Source: Planctomycetota bacterium
GTDB taxonomy: Bacteria; Planctomycetota; Brocadiia; Brocadiales; Bathyanammoxibiaceae
NCBI GenBank assembly: GCA_023261505.1
Contig: JAHFOV010000022.1
Location: 1-32,443 of the forward strand
Reading direction: 5' to 3'
DNA length: 32,443 nucleotides
This document shows positions 6,339 through 14,316 of this stretch, piece after piece (positions within the stretch are counted from its first letter, which is position 1; each line of letters begins with the position of its first letter). Below the pieces are notes generated by a model that was not told the origin of the DNA, did not search any database, and worked only from the letters and a program-made list of their open reading frames with translations. The translations under genes were made by a program, and so were the position numbers.

Positions 6339-7925
6339 ATGGAAGAGAAAGAAAAAGATCTAGACATAAACCGTCTGTGGCTCATCTTTTCCAGGAGGAA
6401 ATGGTTCTTCATCCTCCCCGCAGCAATCCTTACATTTTTTGGGATTTTAATCGCCATTGGATTGCCCACAGTGTACGAGGCTAACTGCTTATTACTCGTA
6501 CAAGAACCAAGAGCAATACAAGGCATCCTTGAAGAAAAGGGGGGAGAGAAGCTAGGTAAGACCGAAGATTTGGCAAAAACCGTCGGGGGGATGATGCTTG
6601 GCTGGGAACCCGTTACCAACATGATGAAGGAGGTGGGCCTCTTAAGTGGACAACAACAAAATGTTTATAAAACTGAGGCGCTTTACAAGGACATTGTTGA
6701 AAGAGTAAACATAAAAGCCCAAAGCGATACTTTAATCGCGGTCACTTTCCAGGACAAACAGCCCTTTATTTCCTACAAGGTAATGAATGGCCTGGTATCT
6801 AATTTTATGGAACTCTTTCTACGCTTAGCCCGCTCTCAGGCAGACGCTAGTGTAAGCTTTATAGAAAAAGACCTCAAACATCTAAGAGAAAAACTGGATG
6901 AATCCGAAGAAAAATTAAAACAATTTGAGGAAGAGCATGCCTCAGAGCTCCCAGATGACGAGAGAAACAACCTGGCAAAGATGCATAACTTAACAGACGC
7001 ACTCTCAGATGTAAACCTGCAAATAGCTATACAGAAGGACAAGCTATCTATCATAGATGAAAGCCTTTCGAAGGAAGGCTCAACTATTCTGGGAGAGATA
7101 GTTAAGGTGCCTAATCCTAAAGTGTCAGAGATACAAAAGCGGGTAGACGAACTAGAAAGCACCTTGGCCTCCATGCGAGCAAAGTATTACGATACCCACC
7201 CTTCTATGGTCCTCATAAAAAAAGAACTTGAAAGCCTTCACGACAAGTTAAAAGAGCAAGAAGCAACGGTTGTCGGCGCAGAAAAAACTGTTAATAATCC
7301 CGTCCACGAACAAATGGTTACAAAAAGATACGATGAAATAATGCAATTAAGGGGCCTGGAACTCAAAAAGAAGGAAATCGAGGGATCCATTGCCAAGCTA
7401 GATGAATCGGTCAAAGCCATACCTTCTGTAAAGAAAATGTTGACCGAACTCCGCCGTAACTACGATGTCACCAAGAACCTTTATAATGAACGGCTTGCCC
7501 AAAAATCAAAAGAAGAACTCAGAAGAGAGATGTCAATGTATGCAACGGCAAGCCCCTTCACTATTATTGAGCCACCGCGAATCCCAACGAAATCAGTAAA
7601 ATCAACACGCATTAAGGTGTTAATTATCGCTATATTTTTGGGCCTTGCGATAGGTATTGGTCTTTTATTTCTCACAGAATTAATAGACCAGAGGTTTAAG
7701 GGTGTGGAAGACGCAAAGGAGTTCTTGCAGATGCCCTTGCTAGGGATAGTCCCTACCATCCGTCTAGCTGAGGACGTACAGAGAGAGAGGCGTAAAAAGT
7801 TGAGGACGATAATAGCCATAGGTGCAGCCTCTGGATTGGTAGGGTTAATCATCATAGCTTTTATCCTTATTGCCCCTGGAATAATAGAAAAGGGACTTGA
7901 CACCATTCAGAGGATAGTTGGATAG
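6339..7925 (+). CDS. Wzz/GumC-family chain-length determinant (XrtA type)
   Basis: 528-residue inner-membrane protein. The first membrane helix is about residues 21-41, after a short cytosolic start (RLWLIFSRRKWFF), the typical Wzz entry. A long periplasmic coiled coil follows (many charged heptads around 165-205 and 255-400), then a membrane helix at about 425-447 preceded by PPRIPTKSVKS, the proline-rich Wzz signature. A further hydrophobic helix lies at the C-terminus (about 487-515), which is an extra feature for the family. It controls polymer length and links the inner membrane to the export pore. It lacks a fused kinase domain; a separate kinase-like gene follows at 9144. Confidence 0.9.
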   Translation: MEEKEKDLDINRLWLIFSRRKWFFILPAAILTFFGILIAIGLPTVYEANCLLLVQEPRAIQGILEEKGGEKLGKTEDLAKTVGGMMLGWEPVTNMMKEVGLLSGQQQNVYKTEALYKDIVERVNIKAQSDTLIAVTFQDKQPFISYKVMNGLVSNFMELFLRLARSQADASVSFIEKDLKHLREKLDESEEKLKQFEEEHASELPDDERNNLAKMHNLTDALSDVNLQIAIQKDKLSIIDESLSKEGSTILGEIVKVPNPKVSEIQKRVDELESTLASMRAKYYDTHPSMVLIKKELESLHDKLKEQEATVVGAEKTVNNPVHEQMVTKRYDEIMQLRGLELKKKEIEGSIAKLDESVKAIPSVKKMLTELRRNYDVTKNLYNERLAQKSKEELRREMSMYATASPFTIIEPPRIPTKSVKSTRIKVLIIAIFLGLAIGIGLLFLTELIDQRFKGVEDAKEFLQMPLLGIVPTIRLAEDVQRERRKKLRTIIAIGAASGLVGLIIIAFILIAPGIIEKGLDTIQRIVG

Positions 7926-7938
7926 AGAGTGACCAGAC

Positions 7939-9024
7939 ATGTATAAAAACTTCTACAAACTAGAAAAAAACCCATTCGTTATGGCCCCAGACCCTGAATT
8001 CTTATATTTAAGCCCGATGCATAAAAAGGCCTTTTCTTACCTCACTTACGGACTGGAAAAGGGTACTGATTTCGTACAGCTCACAGGGGAGATAGGCTGT
8101 GGGAAGACAACCTTAATCCTGACCTTACTGAAGAATTTTAGTCCAGACGTAAACTATGCCTATGTGGTAGACCCAAGGCTATCCTTCCCTGCCCTGCTGA
8201 GAACCTTCCTTAGTCAATTAGGCCTTAAAGCCAATGGTTCTGAGGAGCCTAAAGACATACTTCTAGCTAATTTTCAAGAGTACCTTAAAGAACAATCAGC
8301 CTCTGGCAAACGGGTGCTGTTGATAGTAGATGAGGCCCAAAATATAGATCCCGCCGTACTGGAAGAACTCCGCATGCTCTCTAATATAGATACAGGCAGG
8401 CAAAGGCCCATGCAAATGATCTTCGTGGGCCAATCTGAATTCAGGACGCTTATAGCAAATCCCAACCTGGCGGCCCTTAAACAGAGGATAACTTTAGCCA
8501 CACACCTTTCCCCGCTGGATATGCAAGAGACGGCGAGGTATATAAGTCACAGATTAAAGCTTGCGGGGGCAAGTGATGTACCTGCCTTTACCCCAAAGGC
8601 CATCAATAAAATATTTGGGTTCTCAAAGGGTATCCCAAGACTTATAAACCTGGCCTGTGAGGCCAGCCTCCTTGCAGGATATGTTGAGGAAAAGACCCGA
8701 TTGAACGAGCATTTAGTAGGAGCCGTCCTTAAAGAACTGGAGGAAGACTTCAAATCCCCCACATCCTCTCCAAAAGGCCCTACCCCACAAGAAGCACACA
8801 CTAAGAGGGTTTTAACCCTCTCTGAACCAGCAACCGCAGATAGGCCTTCTGCGCGCCCGCATAGCCACACGGAAGCTAAAGAAGTTCAGAAAACACGGCA
8901 AAAGGGTAAGCTAACTATAAAGGGTTTCTTTAAATCCAAGAAGTCAAAGATTGCCTTTTTAACCGCAATTAGCTCCTTGTGTGCGATAGGATTGGGTTTT
9001 CTAGCCTATTTCCTCAGTAGATAA
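7939..9024 (+). CDS. XrtA/PEP-CTERM-associated AAA ATPase (ExeA-like)
   Basis: 361 residues. The N-terminus (MYKNFYKLEKNPFVMAPDPEF) is the start of the ExeA/GspA-like family found in exosortase loci (TIGR03015). Walker A is GEIGCGKTT (50-58) and Walker B LLIVDEAQ (127-134), followed by an AAA lid region. The C-terminal third is a low-complexity, basic linker ending in one membrane helix (about 338-358) followed by SR, so the ATPase is probably tethered to the inner membrane by its tail. Its role in polymer export is not established. It lies between the chain-length and kinase-like genes, the standard order. Confidence 0.9.
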   Translation: MYKNFYKLEKNPFVMAPDPEFLYLSPMHKKAFSYLTYGLEKGTDFVQLTGEIGCGKTTLILTLLKNFSPDVNYAYVVDPRLSFPALLRTFLSQLGLKANGSEEPKDILLANFQEYLKEQSASGKRVLLIVDEAQNIDPAVLEELRMLSNIDTGRQRPMQMIFVGQSEFRTLIANPNLAALKQRITLATHLSPLDMQETARYISHRLKLAGASDVPAFTPKAINKIFGFSKGIPRLINLACEASLLAGYVEEKTRLNEHLVGAVLKELEEDFKSPTSSPKGPTPQEAHTKRVLTLSEPATADRPSARPHSHTEAKEVQKTRQKGKLTIKGFFKSKKSKIAFLTAISSLCAIGLGFLAYFLSR

Positions 9025-9031
9025 TGTGGGG

Positions 9032-9066
9032 CAGGTTAAAGCACGTAGGGACGGCTCTTTAACCTG
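9032..9066. repeat. Stem-loop between the ATPase and kinase-like genes
   Basis: CAGGTTAAAG (9032-9041) and CTTTAACCTG (9057-9066) form a perfect 10-base stem with a 15-base loop holding GTAGGGACGGCT. It has no following T-run, so it is not a classic terminator; it may stabilise or pause the transcript, or be a remnant of a dispersed repeat. Confidence 0.5.
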
Positions 9067-9143
9067 TTCATAGCTTTGTAGCGCCAACGCCTGTTTTAAT
9101 TTGTAATATAACCCTCTACATGTAAGAAATAAGGAGTTAAAAA

Positions 9144-9923
9144 ATGTCTACAATTGAAAAGTTACTCGAGAAGCAAAAGAGGGAGTTAATACCTGTTACA
9201 CTCGGTTCTCTGGCGGGACAGGCCGGAAAGAATGGGCGCATAGACCAGAGGATAGTAACCTATCATAAATCAGACGTCCTAATAGTAGAGCACTTTCGTC
9301 AGATTAAGAGGATTTTGCAGGCCTATCGGGAAACCACCCAGGCAAGCCTCTTCACCTTCACAAGCGCCATGAGAGGCGAGGGAACAAGCACATTGCTGGT
9401 AAACCTGGCCGCTACCTTTCGGAATGGTTCTGCTTGCCTTGTAGACGCAAATCTTGTGCAACCCTCCATACACAGGCTCCTTGGGATAAGCAATGAAATA
9501 GGGCTGGCCAACGTACTTGCAGGCACGAACGACCTTAGAGATGCCTTATCAAAATGCCCGAGTACGGAAATAAGTGTCCTCACCGCGGGAAAAGACAAAA
9601 ACGTTCACCCAGAGGCTATCGCCTCCCAGGGCATGCACAATATCCTCCTGGAATTAAAGAAGGACTTTGAATATGTGCTAATAGATGCGCCTCCCATACT
9701 CGTCACTTCAGATTCTGTCACCCTTTGCGCCATGGTAGATGGGGTGGTGCTGGTGGTGGATTACCAGAGGGGTAAGAAGAAACCTGTCAAGAGGGCCCTT
9801 GAAATGCTGCATAGCTGCAACGTCTTAGGCTTCATCCTATGTAAGGACACAAATATCGCCTACGACTACATTGGCCTCTCGGCACGTGACAAAAAGTGGA
9901 TACAAGATGGTGTCGGAAAATAA
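9144..9923 (+). CDS. BY-kinase-like CpsD/CapB family ATPase with altered Walker A
   Basis: 259 residues, preceded by a strong AAGGAG. It has the fold of bacterial tyrosine autokinases that control polysaccharide assembly. Walker A' (CLVDAN, about 98-103) and Walker B (VLIDAPP, about 179-185) are present. Walker A reads RGEGTST (77-83), where the family has GEGKST, so the phosphate-binding lysine is replaced by threonine. The C-terminus has only two nearby tyrosines (YDYIG) and not the usual tyrosine cluster. It could be a kinase with changed chemistry, or an inactive partner of the chain-length protein. The gene stands where the XrtA-locus tyrosine autokinase normally stands. Confidence 0.82.
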   Translation: MSTIEKLLEKQKRELIPVTLGSLAGQAGKNGRIDQRIVTYHKSDVLIVEHFRQIKRILQAYRETTQASLFTFTSAMRGEGTSTLLVNLAATFRNGSACLVDANLVQPSIHRLLGISNEIGLANVLAGTNDLRDALSKCPSTEISVLTAGKDKNVHPEAIASQGMHNILLELKKDFEYVLIDAPPILVTSDSVTLCAMVDGVVLVVDYQRGKKKPVKRALEMLHSCNVLGFILCKDTNIAYDYIGLSARDKKWIQDGVGK

Positions 9924-10230
9924 ATAAATGAGATTACCCAATTCGATGACTAACCAAATTTAATTACTAACTAAAAATGGACTATACATAATAAACTTTG
10001 TTTACTCATTGGGTAAAATAGGACTTTTGTTACTCTAAAGAAATTATTAGACTTCAAAAGGAGTTATCCTGATTAGAAATGTAGCAACAGTCACAAAGCT
10101 CAGAAAAGAAAGACTGCCTTACTCGCACGCGCCTACAAGGCTAGCAACTTTTGGTAAATAATTTAAGAAGTATTTTCCTATATCTGCCTGATATTATAAC
10201 CAAACAATAAACTATAAAGACTTGTACTAG
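9924..10230. other. 307-base AT-rich intergenic region before the flippase
   Basis: No standard gene is seen. It holds spaced complementary words TTACCCAAT (about 9934) and ATTGGGTAA (about 10007). A strong AAAAGGAG at 10056-10063 is followed by an open frame without an ATG, GTG or TTG start (10072-10161). No clear promoter motif was found, though a new transcript before 10231 is possible. Confidence 0.45.
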
Positions 10231-11739
10231 ATGAATCTATCAGATAAGGCCAAGACAGGCATTTTGTTGCTGGGAACACGAACGGCCTTAAGTAAGGCAA
10301 TGGCGACGGCTTCTATGGTGGTACTAGCAAGGCTATTGTCTCCCAGTGATTTTGGTATACAGGCTATCGCCGGGAGCGTCTGGCAATCTATTCTTGCGGT
10401 CAGCGGCACAAATGGAATAGGGGCATCCATTATCCATTGTCAAAAAGACGTCGAAAAATTTTCCACGGCCGCCTTCTGGCTAAACTTATTAATAGCAGTG
10501 TGTGTAATACTGCTTACCTGGATTTTTGCCCCCTCTGTAGCTTCTTTCTTTAATATCGACATTATAGCGCCTATTCTTTTAATAATGAGTGCAGGATATT
10601 TTTTCAACATCCTCTGTTTTGTGCATTGTACTCTTTTAGAGAAAGAATTAGAGTACGTAAAAATCACTACAATTGAGACATCGTTAGAGATATTCGCCAG
10701 GATAGTGGTTATACTTATGGCCTTTTGGGGCTACGGGGTATGGAGTCTGGTTATACCCAGTGTAATGATAACCCCTGTTAGAGCAGTAATCTTTTGGTGG
10801 GTAAGCCCCTGGCGACCTTCTCTCAGGCTAGAACTCGCCTACTGGAAGGAGGTTTTTAACTACAGCAAGCATGTTCTTGGTTCTAATATCTTCAGCTTAT
10901 GCAATAACCAATGGCCAACGCTTGTTATCGGTAAGCTCGCGGGAGCCTCTTCCCTAGGGCTTTACACCTTTTCCTACACATTGGCCTCCTGGCCAGTAGA
11001 GAACATTGCTCGGGTAGTGGCTAGGATAGCATTTCCTTTCTTCTCAAAGATGCAAAATGAGGCCTCTCAGACACGTCGCAAGTACCTTAAAATGCTCTTT
11101 TTTGTTTCTACCATCGGCTTCTTTTTATTTGCATGCATCATTGTTCTTGGAGACCTGGCCATTCCTTTCATTTTTGGCGAGAAGTGGAGGAACGCGGTAC
11201 CGCTCCTGCAGTTACTCCTTATAATGACTTTCGCACGGATGCTATCCCCGATAAGTTCGCAACTTATGTTTGCCCAGGGTAGACCCGACCTGGACTTTAA
11301 GATAAGGGTGATTGTTTTCCCTCTGCTAATGGGAGGAGTAACCCTTGGCGCTATGAAAGGAGGAATCATCTGGGCAACCGCAGCCGTGGCTATCATCAAT
11401 GCCCTGGGCTTTGTTGTATTAGTAATTAAGGCAACCCACCTCATAGATTTGAAATTAAGAGACCTATTTAATCAGATTTTCCCTGCCCTGGCGTGTTCTT
11501 TCCTTGCAGCCTTTTTTATGTTCCTCGCAGAGCAGTTCTTATCTGGTCTACAATACAATCTTGTTCTGGTCTTGGTAAGTAGTATCTCCGTGGGCATAAT
11601 GATATATTCTGTATCGCTATTTATAATTTTTAGAGATAAGTTTGATGAATTTTTGTTCCTATTACCAGGCGTTGGCCCAAGGATAGCAAAGTTCTTAGGA
11701 ACAGAAGTTGGTGTCTCTTATAGCGAGGTGCAGCCGTGA
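10231..11739 (+). CDS. Lipopolysaccharide flippase (Wzx-like, oligosaccharide/MVF superfamily)
   Basis: 502 residues, with about 12-14 hydrophobic segments throughout. Features of the polysaccharide transporter family: a start of the type LSDKAKTGILLLGTRTALSKA, then ARLLSPSDFGI (the common 'A R x L x P x D F G' motif) at the end of the first helices, and LGLYTFSYTLASWP midway. Such proteins flip lipid-linked repeat units across the inner membrane. It is the first gene of the synthesis block after a 307-base gap. Its stop overlaps the next gene's GTG start by 4 bases, so the two are translationally coupled. Confidence 0.9.
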   Translation: MNLSDKAKTGILLLGTRTALSKAMATASMVVLARLLSPSDFGIQAIAGSVWQSILAVSGTNGIGASIIHCQKDVEKFSTAAFWLNLLIAVCVILLTWIFAPSVASFFNIDIIAPILLIMSAGYFFNILCFVHCTLLEKELEYVKITTIETSLEIFARIVVILMAFWGYGVWSLVIPSVMITPVRAVIFWWVSPWRPSLRLELAYWKEVFNYSKHVLGSNIFSLCNNQWPTLVIGKLAGASSLGLYTFSYTLASWPVENIARVVARIAFPFFSKMQNEASQTRRKYLKMLFFVSTIGFFLFACIIVLGDLAIPFIFGEKWRNAVPLLQLLLIMTFARMLSPISSQLMFAQGRPDLDFKIRVIVFPLLMGGVTLGAMKGGIIWATAAVAIINALGFVVLVIKATHLIDLKLRDLFNQIFPALACSFLAAFFMFLAEQFLSGLQYNLVLVLVSSISVGIMIYSVSLFIIFRDKFDEFLFLLPGVGPRIAKFLGTEVGVSYSEVQP

Positions 11740-12557
11740 ATAATCTTATTTACATAATAATGGATTCGGCGCGTTACGATGCCTATGAGGCTGCCAAAAC
11801 GCCCAACATGGACCGCCTGGGTAAGGCCAAAAGATGTTACAGCTACGCCAGTTGGACCTCACCTTCTCATTATGTTTATCTAATGGGGATGACACCCCAC
11901 AGTAGTCCCCGTGGTGTTTATGCCTCTGAGGTCTATAAAGAGGACTTTAAAAGATGGAGAGACAGGCTTGGGATTGACAACCTGGAGTTCAAAACCTTTG
12001 TCCCAGAGCTTTCTCTGCCCAACAAGCTAAAAAAATTGGGCTATAGGACTATAGCAAAGGTTTCTCTGCCAGTGCTTAACAAATTTACCTCCCTTTCCAT
12101 GTACTTTGATGATTACAAGCTTATGAAAAATCATAACGATTTTGCTGGCATGATAGATGAGATGGACTTTCTACCCGAGTGTCCCACTTTTTATTTCCTA
12201 AACCTTGGCGAGACACATTATCCCTATATGCTTCAAGGAGAAAACCTCCCCACAATTCATGGGGTACATGGCGTATTTAAGCATTTGGACGATCACGTGG
12301 TAAGTGGAGAGCTGAATGACGAACCAGAGAAATTCTTTGACCTAGAGCAGCTCAAGCGACTGCAGAAGAAACAGATAGAGTGCGTGGAATATTTAGACGG
12401 ACTCATGGGGAAGCTTTTTGAGAAATGCCCCGCTGGGACGCACATTATTATCACTGCGGACCATGGAGAATTATTCGGTGAAGACGGCTATTTCGGCCAT
12501 GGCCCCATCTTCCACGAAAAAGTTTTTGAGGTACCATTTCTTGAGGGTAAGATATAA
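11736..12557 (+). CDS. Sulfatase-like alkaline-phosphatase-superfamily protein
   Basis: 273 residues, no signal peptide. N-terminal IIMDSARYDAYEAAKTPNMDRL gives the first metal aspartate. ASWTSPSHYVYLMG holds the T-x-P-S-H nucleophile motif of sulfatase-like hydrolases/transferases. C-terminal IIITADHGELFGEDGYFGHG supplies the Asp-His and His metal ligands. It cleaves or transfers a phosphate or sulfate ester; substrate unknown. It is short and ends right after VFEVPFLEGKI, where many sulfatases continue. A near-identical orphan copy of its last 45 codons at 14152-14289 stops at the same point, which suggests the short end is native. It starts at a GTG overlapping the flippase stop, with GAGG 8 bases before. 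Confidence 0.8.
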   Translation: MNNLIYIIMDSARYDAYEAAKTPNMDRLGKAKRCYSYASWTSPSHYVYLMGMTPHSSPRGVYASEVYKEDFKRWRDRLGIDNLEFKTFVPELSLPNKLKKLGYRTIAKVSLPVLNKFTSLSMYFDDYKLMKNHNDFAGMIDEMDFLPECPTFYFLNLGETHYPYMLQGENLPTIHGVHGVFKHLDDHVVSGELNDEPEKFFDLEQLKRLQKKQIECVEYLDGLMGKLFEKCPAGTHIIITADHGELFGEDGYFGHGPIFHEKVFEVPFLEGKI

Positions 12558-12583
12558 GATTTGACAGGCTTAAAGGGAAGAAA

Positions 12584-14146
12584 ATGAGCAAACTAGTTAT
12601 CGTAGGTCTGGATGCTGGGAGCTTTAATATTATTGACGCAATGACAGGAGAGGAACTTCCCTTCCTGAAGGGATTAATAAAGAATGGGGTCAGGGCGGGA
12701 CTTAAATCCATTTATCCTGCCATTACACCCCCAGCCTGGACAAGCCTTTACACAGGAGTTAACCCGGGTAAGCATGGAATCTTTTCCTTTATAGAAGATA
12801 CAAATACGTTAGTTAATTCTACGATTAATAAATATCCCTACTTCTGGGATTTGCTTGATAAAAAGATGATACTGGTTAACTTGCCTGTTACCTATCCCCC
12901 AAGGCCTCCAAAAAACGGGATTCTCATTACGGGATACCCCACCCCTTCCGGAACGGAGTATACATATCCCCACAAGGTACAACAGGAAATAGAGACGCTG
13001 GGCTATATACCTGAAAGCCAGACTTCTTCTGATATAAGTTGGATGATGCAAGCAGCCGAAAACAAGGTTACTGTATTTTCGCATTTATTGGGAAGGTACG
13101 ATTGGGAAATAGCCTTTTTAGGGATCCAACAGACTGACTGGGTCGGTCACTGCTGTAAATGGAAGGATGTGAAGAGACTTTATGCACATATAGATAGGTG
13201 CATGCTAAACGCATTTGATGGCAAAAATTATACCTACCTGTTTGTATCAGACCATGGGCTGCAAGAGATTTCTTTTGTATTTTATTTGAATGAGTGGTTA
13301 AGGTCCGAGGGATTTTTGGATTATGACCTGGCAATTGATAAAGAGATTAATCAATCTCTGAATAATAGTATCGTGAGCAGATTGTTGATGCGCTACTCCA
13401 TATCTGACTTTAATGGCTCAGCAGTACCAAAAAGTCTGGATATGGAATGTATTAAACATCTTTTGCCACAATCCTTGAAGAGTTTTTTAATAAGGAATTT
13501 TCTACCAAAGGCGAAAAGGATCGTTAATTGGGGGCATACAAAGGCATACCCTTATTCAACGTCAGCCTGGTACATTAATATTAATCTAAAAGGGAGAGAG
13601 AAATACGGAATCGTAAACAAGGAGGATTATGAGACGATTAGAGAGGGTCTTATCCAGAAGCTGAGGACGCTTAAGAACCCCTATACAAGGAAAAACATTT
13701 TTAAGGAGGTTTTGAGGAAAGAGGAGGTTTTCCACGGGGAGAACACAGACAGTGCACCCGATATTATTTACGTGCCTGCTGATGAGGTAGGGATGCGCAT
13801 TACTTGCCGGGGGGATGGTGTATGTATAAAACCAAAAAAAACTGCATCGCACTCTCTTTGCGGTATATTTATCGCCTGCGGGGAAGACATAAAGAGAGGA
13901 GTTGAGCTGGACAGCCTGAAAATATTAGATGTAGCCCCGACAGTAATCCACATGATGGGGGGTAAGGTGCCACGATATATGGATGGCAGGGTTAGACTGG
14001 AAATCTTTGAGGAGGGCAGTGATCCCTATAAGAGAGCAGTCCAATACGAAGAGCGGAGTATCGGAGTCCCTGAAAGTAGATTCCAGTATACTGAAGAGGA
14101 GACAAAGGAGATAGAAAAGAGTCTTAAGGATTTGGGTTATCTCTGA
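12584..14146 (+). CDS. Type I phosphodiesterase/nucleotide pyrophosphatase-like protein, copy 1
   Basis: 520 residues, AlkP superfamily, apparently cytosolic. Expected active-site residues are present: Asp10 (IVGLDAG), nucleophile Thr48 (ITPPAWTSLYTG), the family motif NPGKHGIF with His64, QQTDWVGH (Asp185, His189) and VSDHG (Asp223, His224). Such enzymes hydrolyse or transfer phosphate monoesters or diesters. The substrate is unknown; in a polysaccharide operon it may act on a phosphorylated sugar or donor. It begins 26 bases after the sulfatase-like gene with AAAGGGA before the ATG. It is paralogous to the gene at 14317, very close over the first 65 residues and less so later. Confidence 0.85.
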   Translation: MSKLVIVGLDAGSFNIIDAMTGEELPFLKGLIKNGVRAGLKSIYPAITPPAWTSLYTGVNPGKHGIFSFIEDTNTLVNSTINKYPYFWDLLDKKMILVNLPVTYPPRPPKNGILITGYPTPSGTEYTYPHKVQQEIETLGYIPESQTSSDISWMMQAAENKVTVFSHLLGRYDWEIAFLGIQQTDWVGHCCKWKDVKRLYAHIDRCMLNAFDGKNYTYLFVSDHGLQEISFVFYLNEWLRSEGFLDYDLAIDKEINQSLNNSIVSRLLMRYSISDFNGSAVPKSLDMECIKHLLPQSLKSFLIRNFLPKAKRIVNWGHTKAYPYSTSAWYININLKGREKYGIVNKEDYETIREGLIQKLRTLKNPYTRKNIFKEVLRKEEVFHGENTDSAPDIIYVPADEVGMRITCRGDGVCIKPKKTASHSLCGIFIACGEDIKRGVELDSLKILDVAPTVIHMMGGKVPRYMDGRVRLEIFEEGSDPYKRAVQYEERSIGVPESRFQYTEEETKEIEKSLKDLGYL

Positions 14147-14151
14147 ATCCT

Positions 14152-14289
14152 GAGAAATGCCCGGCAGGGACCCACGTTATTATTACTGCGGACCATGGAG
14201 AATTATTCGGTGAAGACGGCTATTTCGGACACGGGCCAATATTCCACGAAAAGGTCTTTGAAGTGCCTTTCCTTGAGGGGAAGCTATAG
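14152..14289 (+). pseudogene. Orphan 3' fragment of a sulfatase-like gene
   Basis: 45 codons plus stop encoding EKCPAGTHVIITADHGELFG and on to FLEGKL. They match the last 45 codons of the gene at 11736-12557 with only two conservative amino-acid changes (Ile/Val, Ile/Leu) but about 16 synonymous changes. No upstream part of the gene is present: similarity stops at the GAG at 14152, just after the stop of the first phosphodiesterase gene. The distance from the fragment stop to the next ATG (27 bases) matches that at the first copy (26 bases). It is therefore the left end of a duplicated or imported block carrying the second phosphodiesterase gene. Confidence 0.9.
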
Positions 14290-14316
14290 ACTTTCTTAGA
14301 CGATGAAAGGGAAAAA

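Noticed and set aside
7481-7906. Long open frame on the minus strand inside the chain-length gene
   Set aside because: It is a shadow of a clear coding gene on the other strand and has no recognisable domain.
9028-9043. Possible second sigma-54 promoter (GGGG...AAGC) before the kinase-like gene
   Set aside because: GG and GC spacing fits but the T before GG and the TT before GC are missing, and the site lies in a stem-loop.
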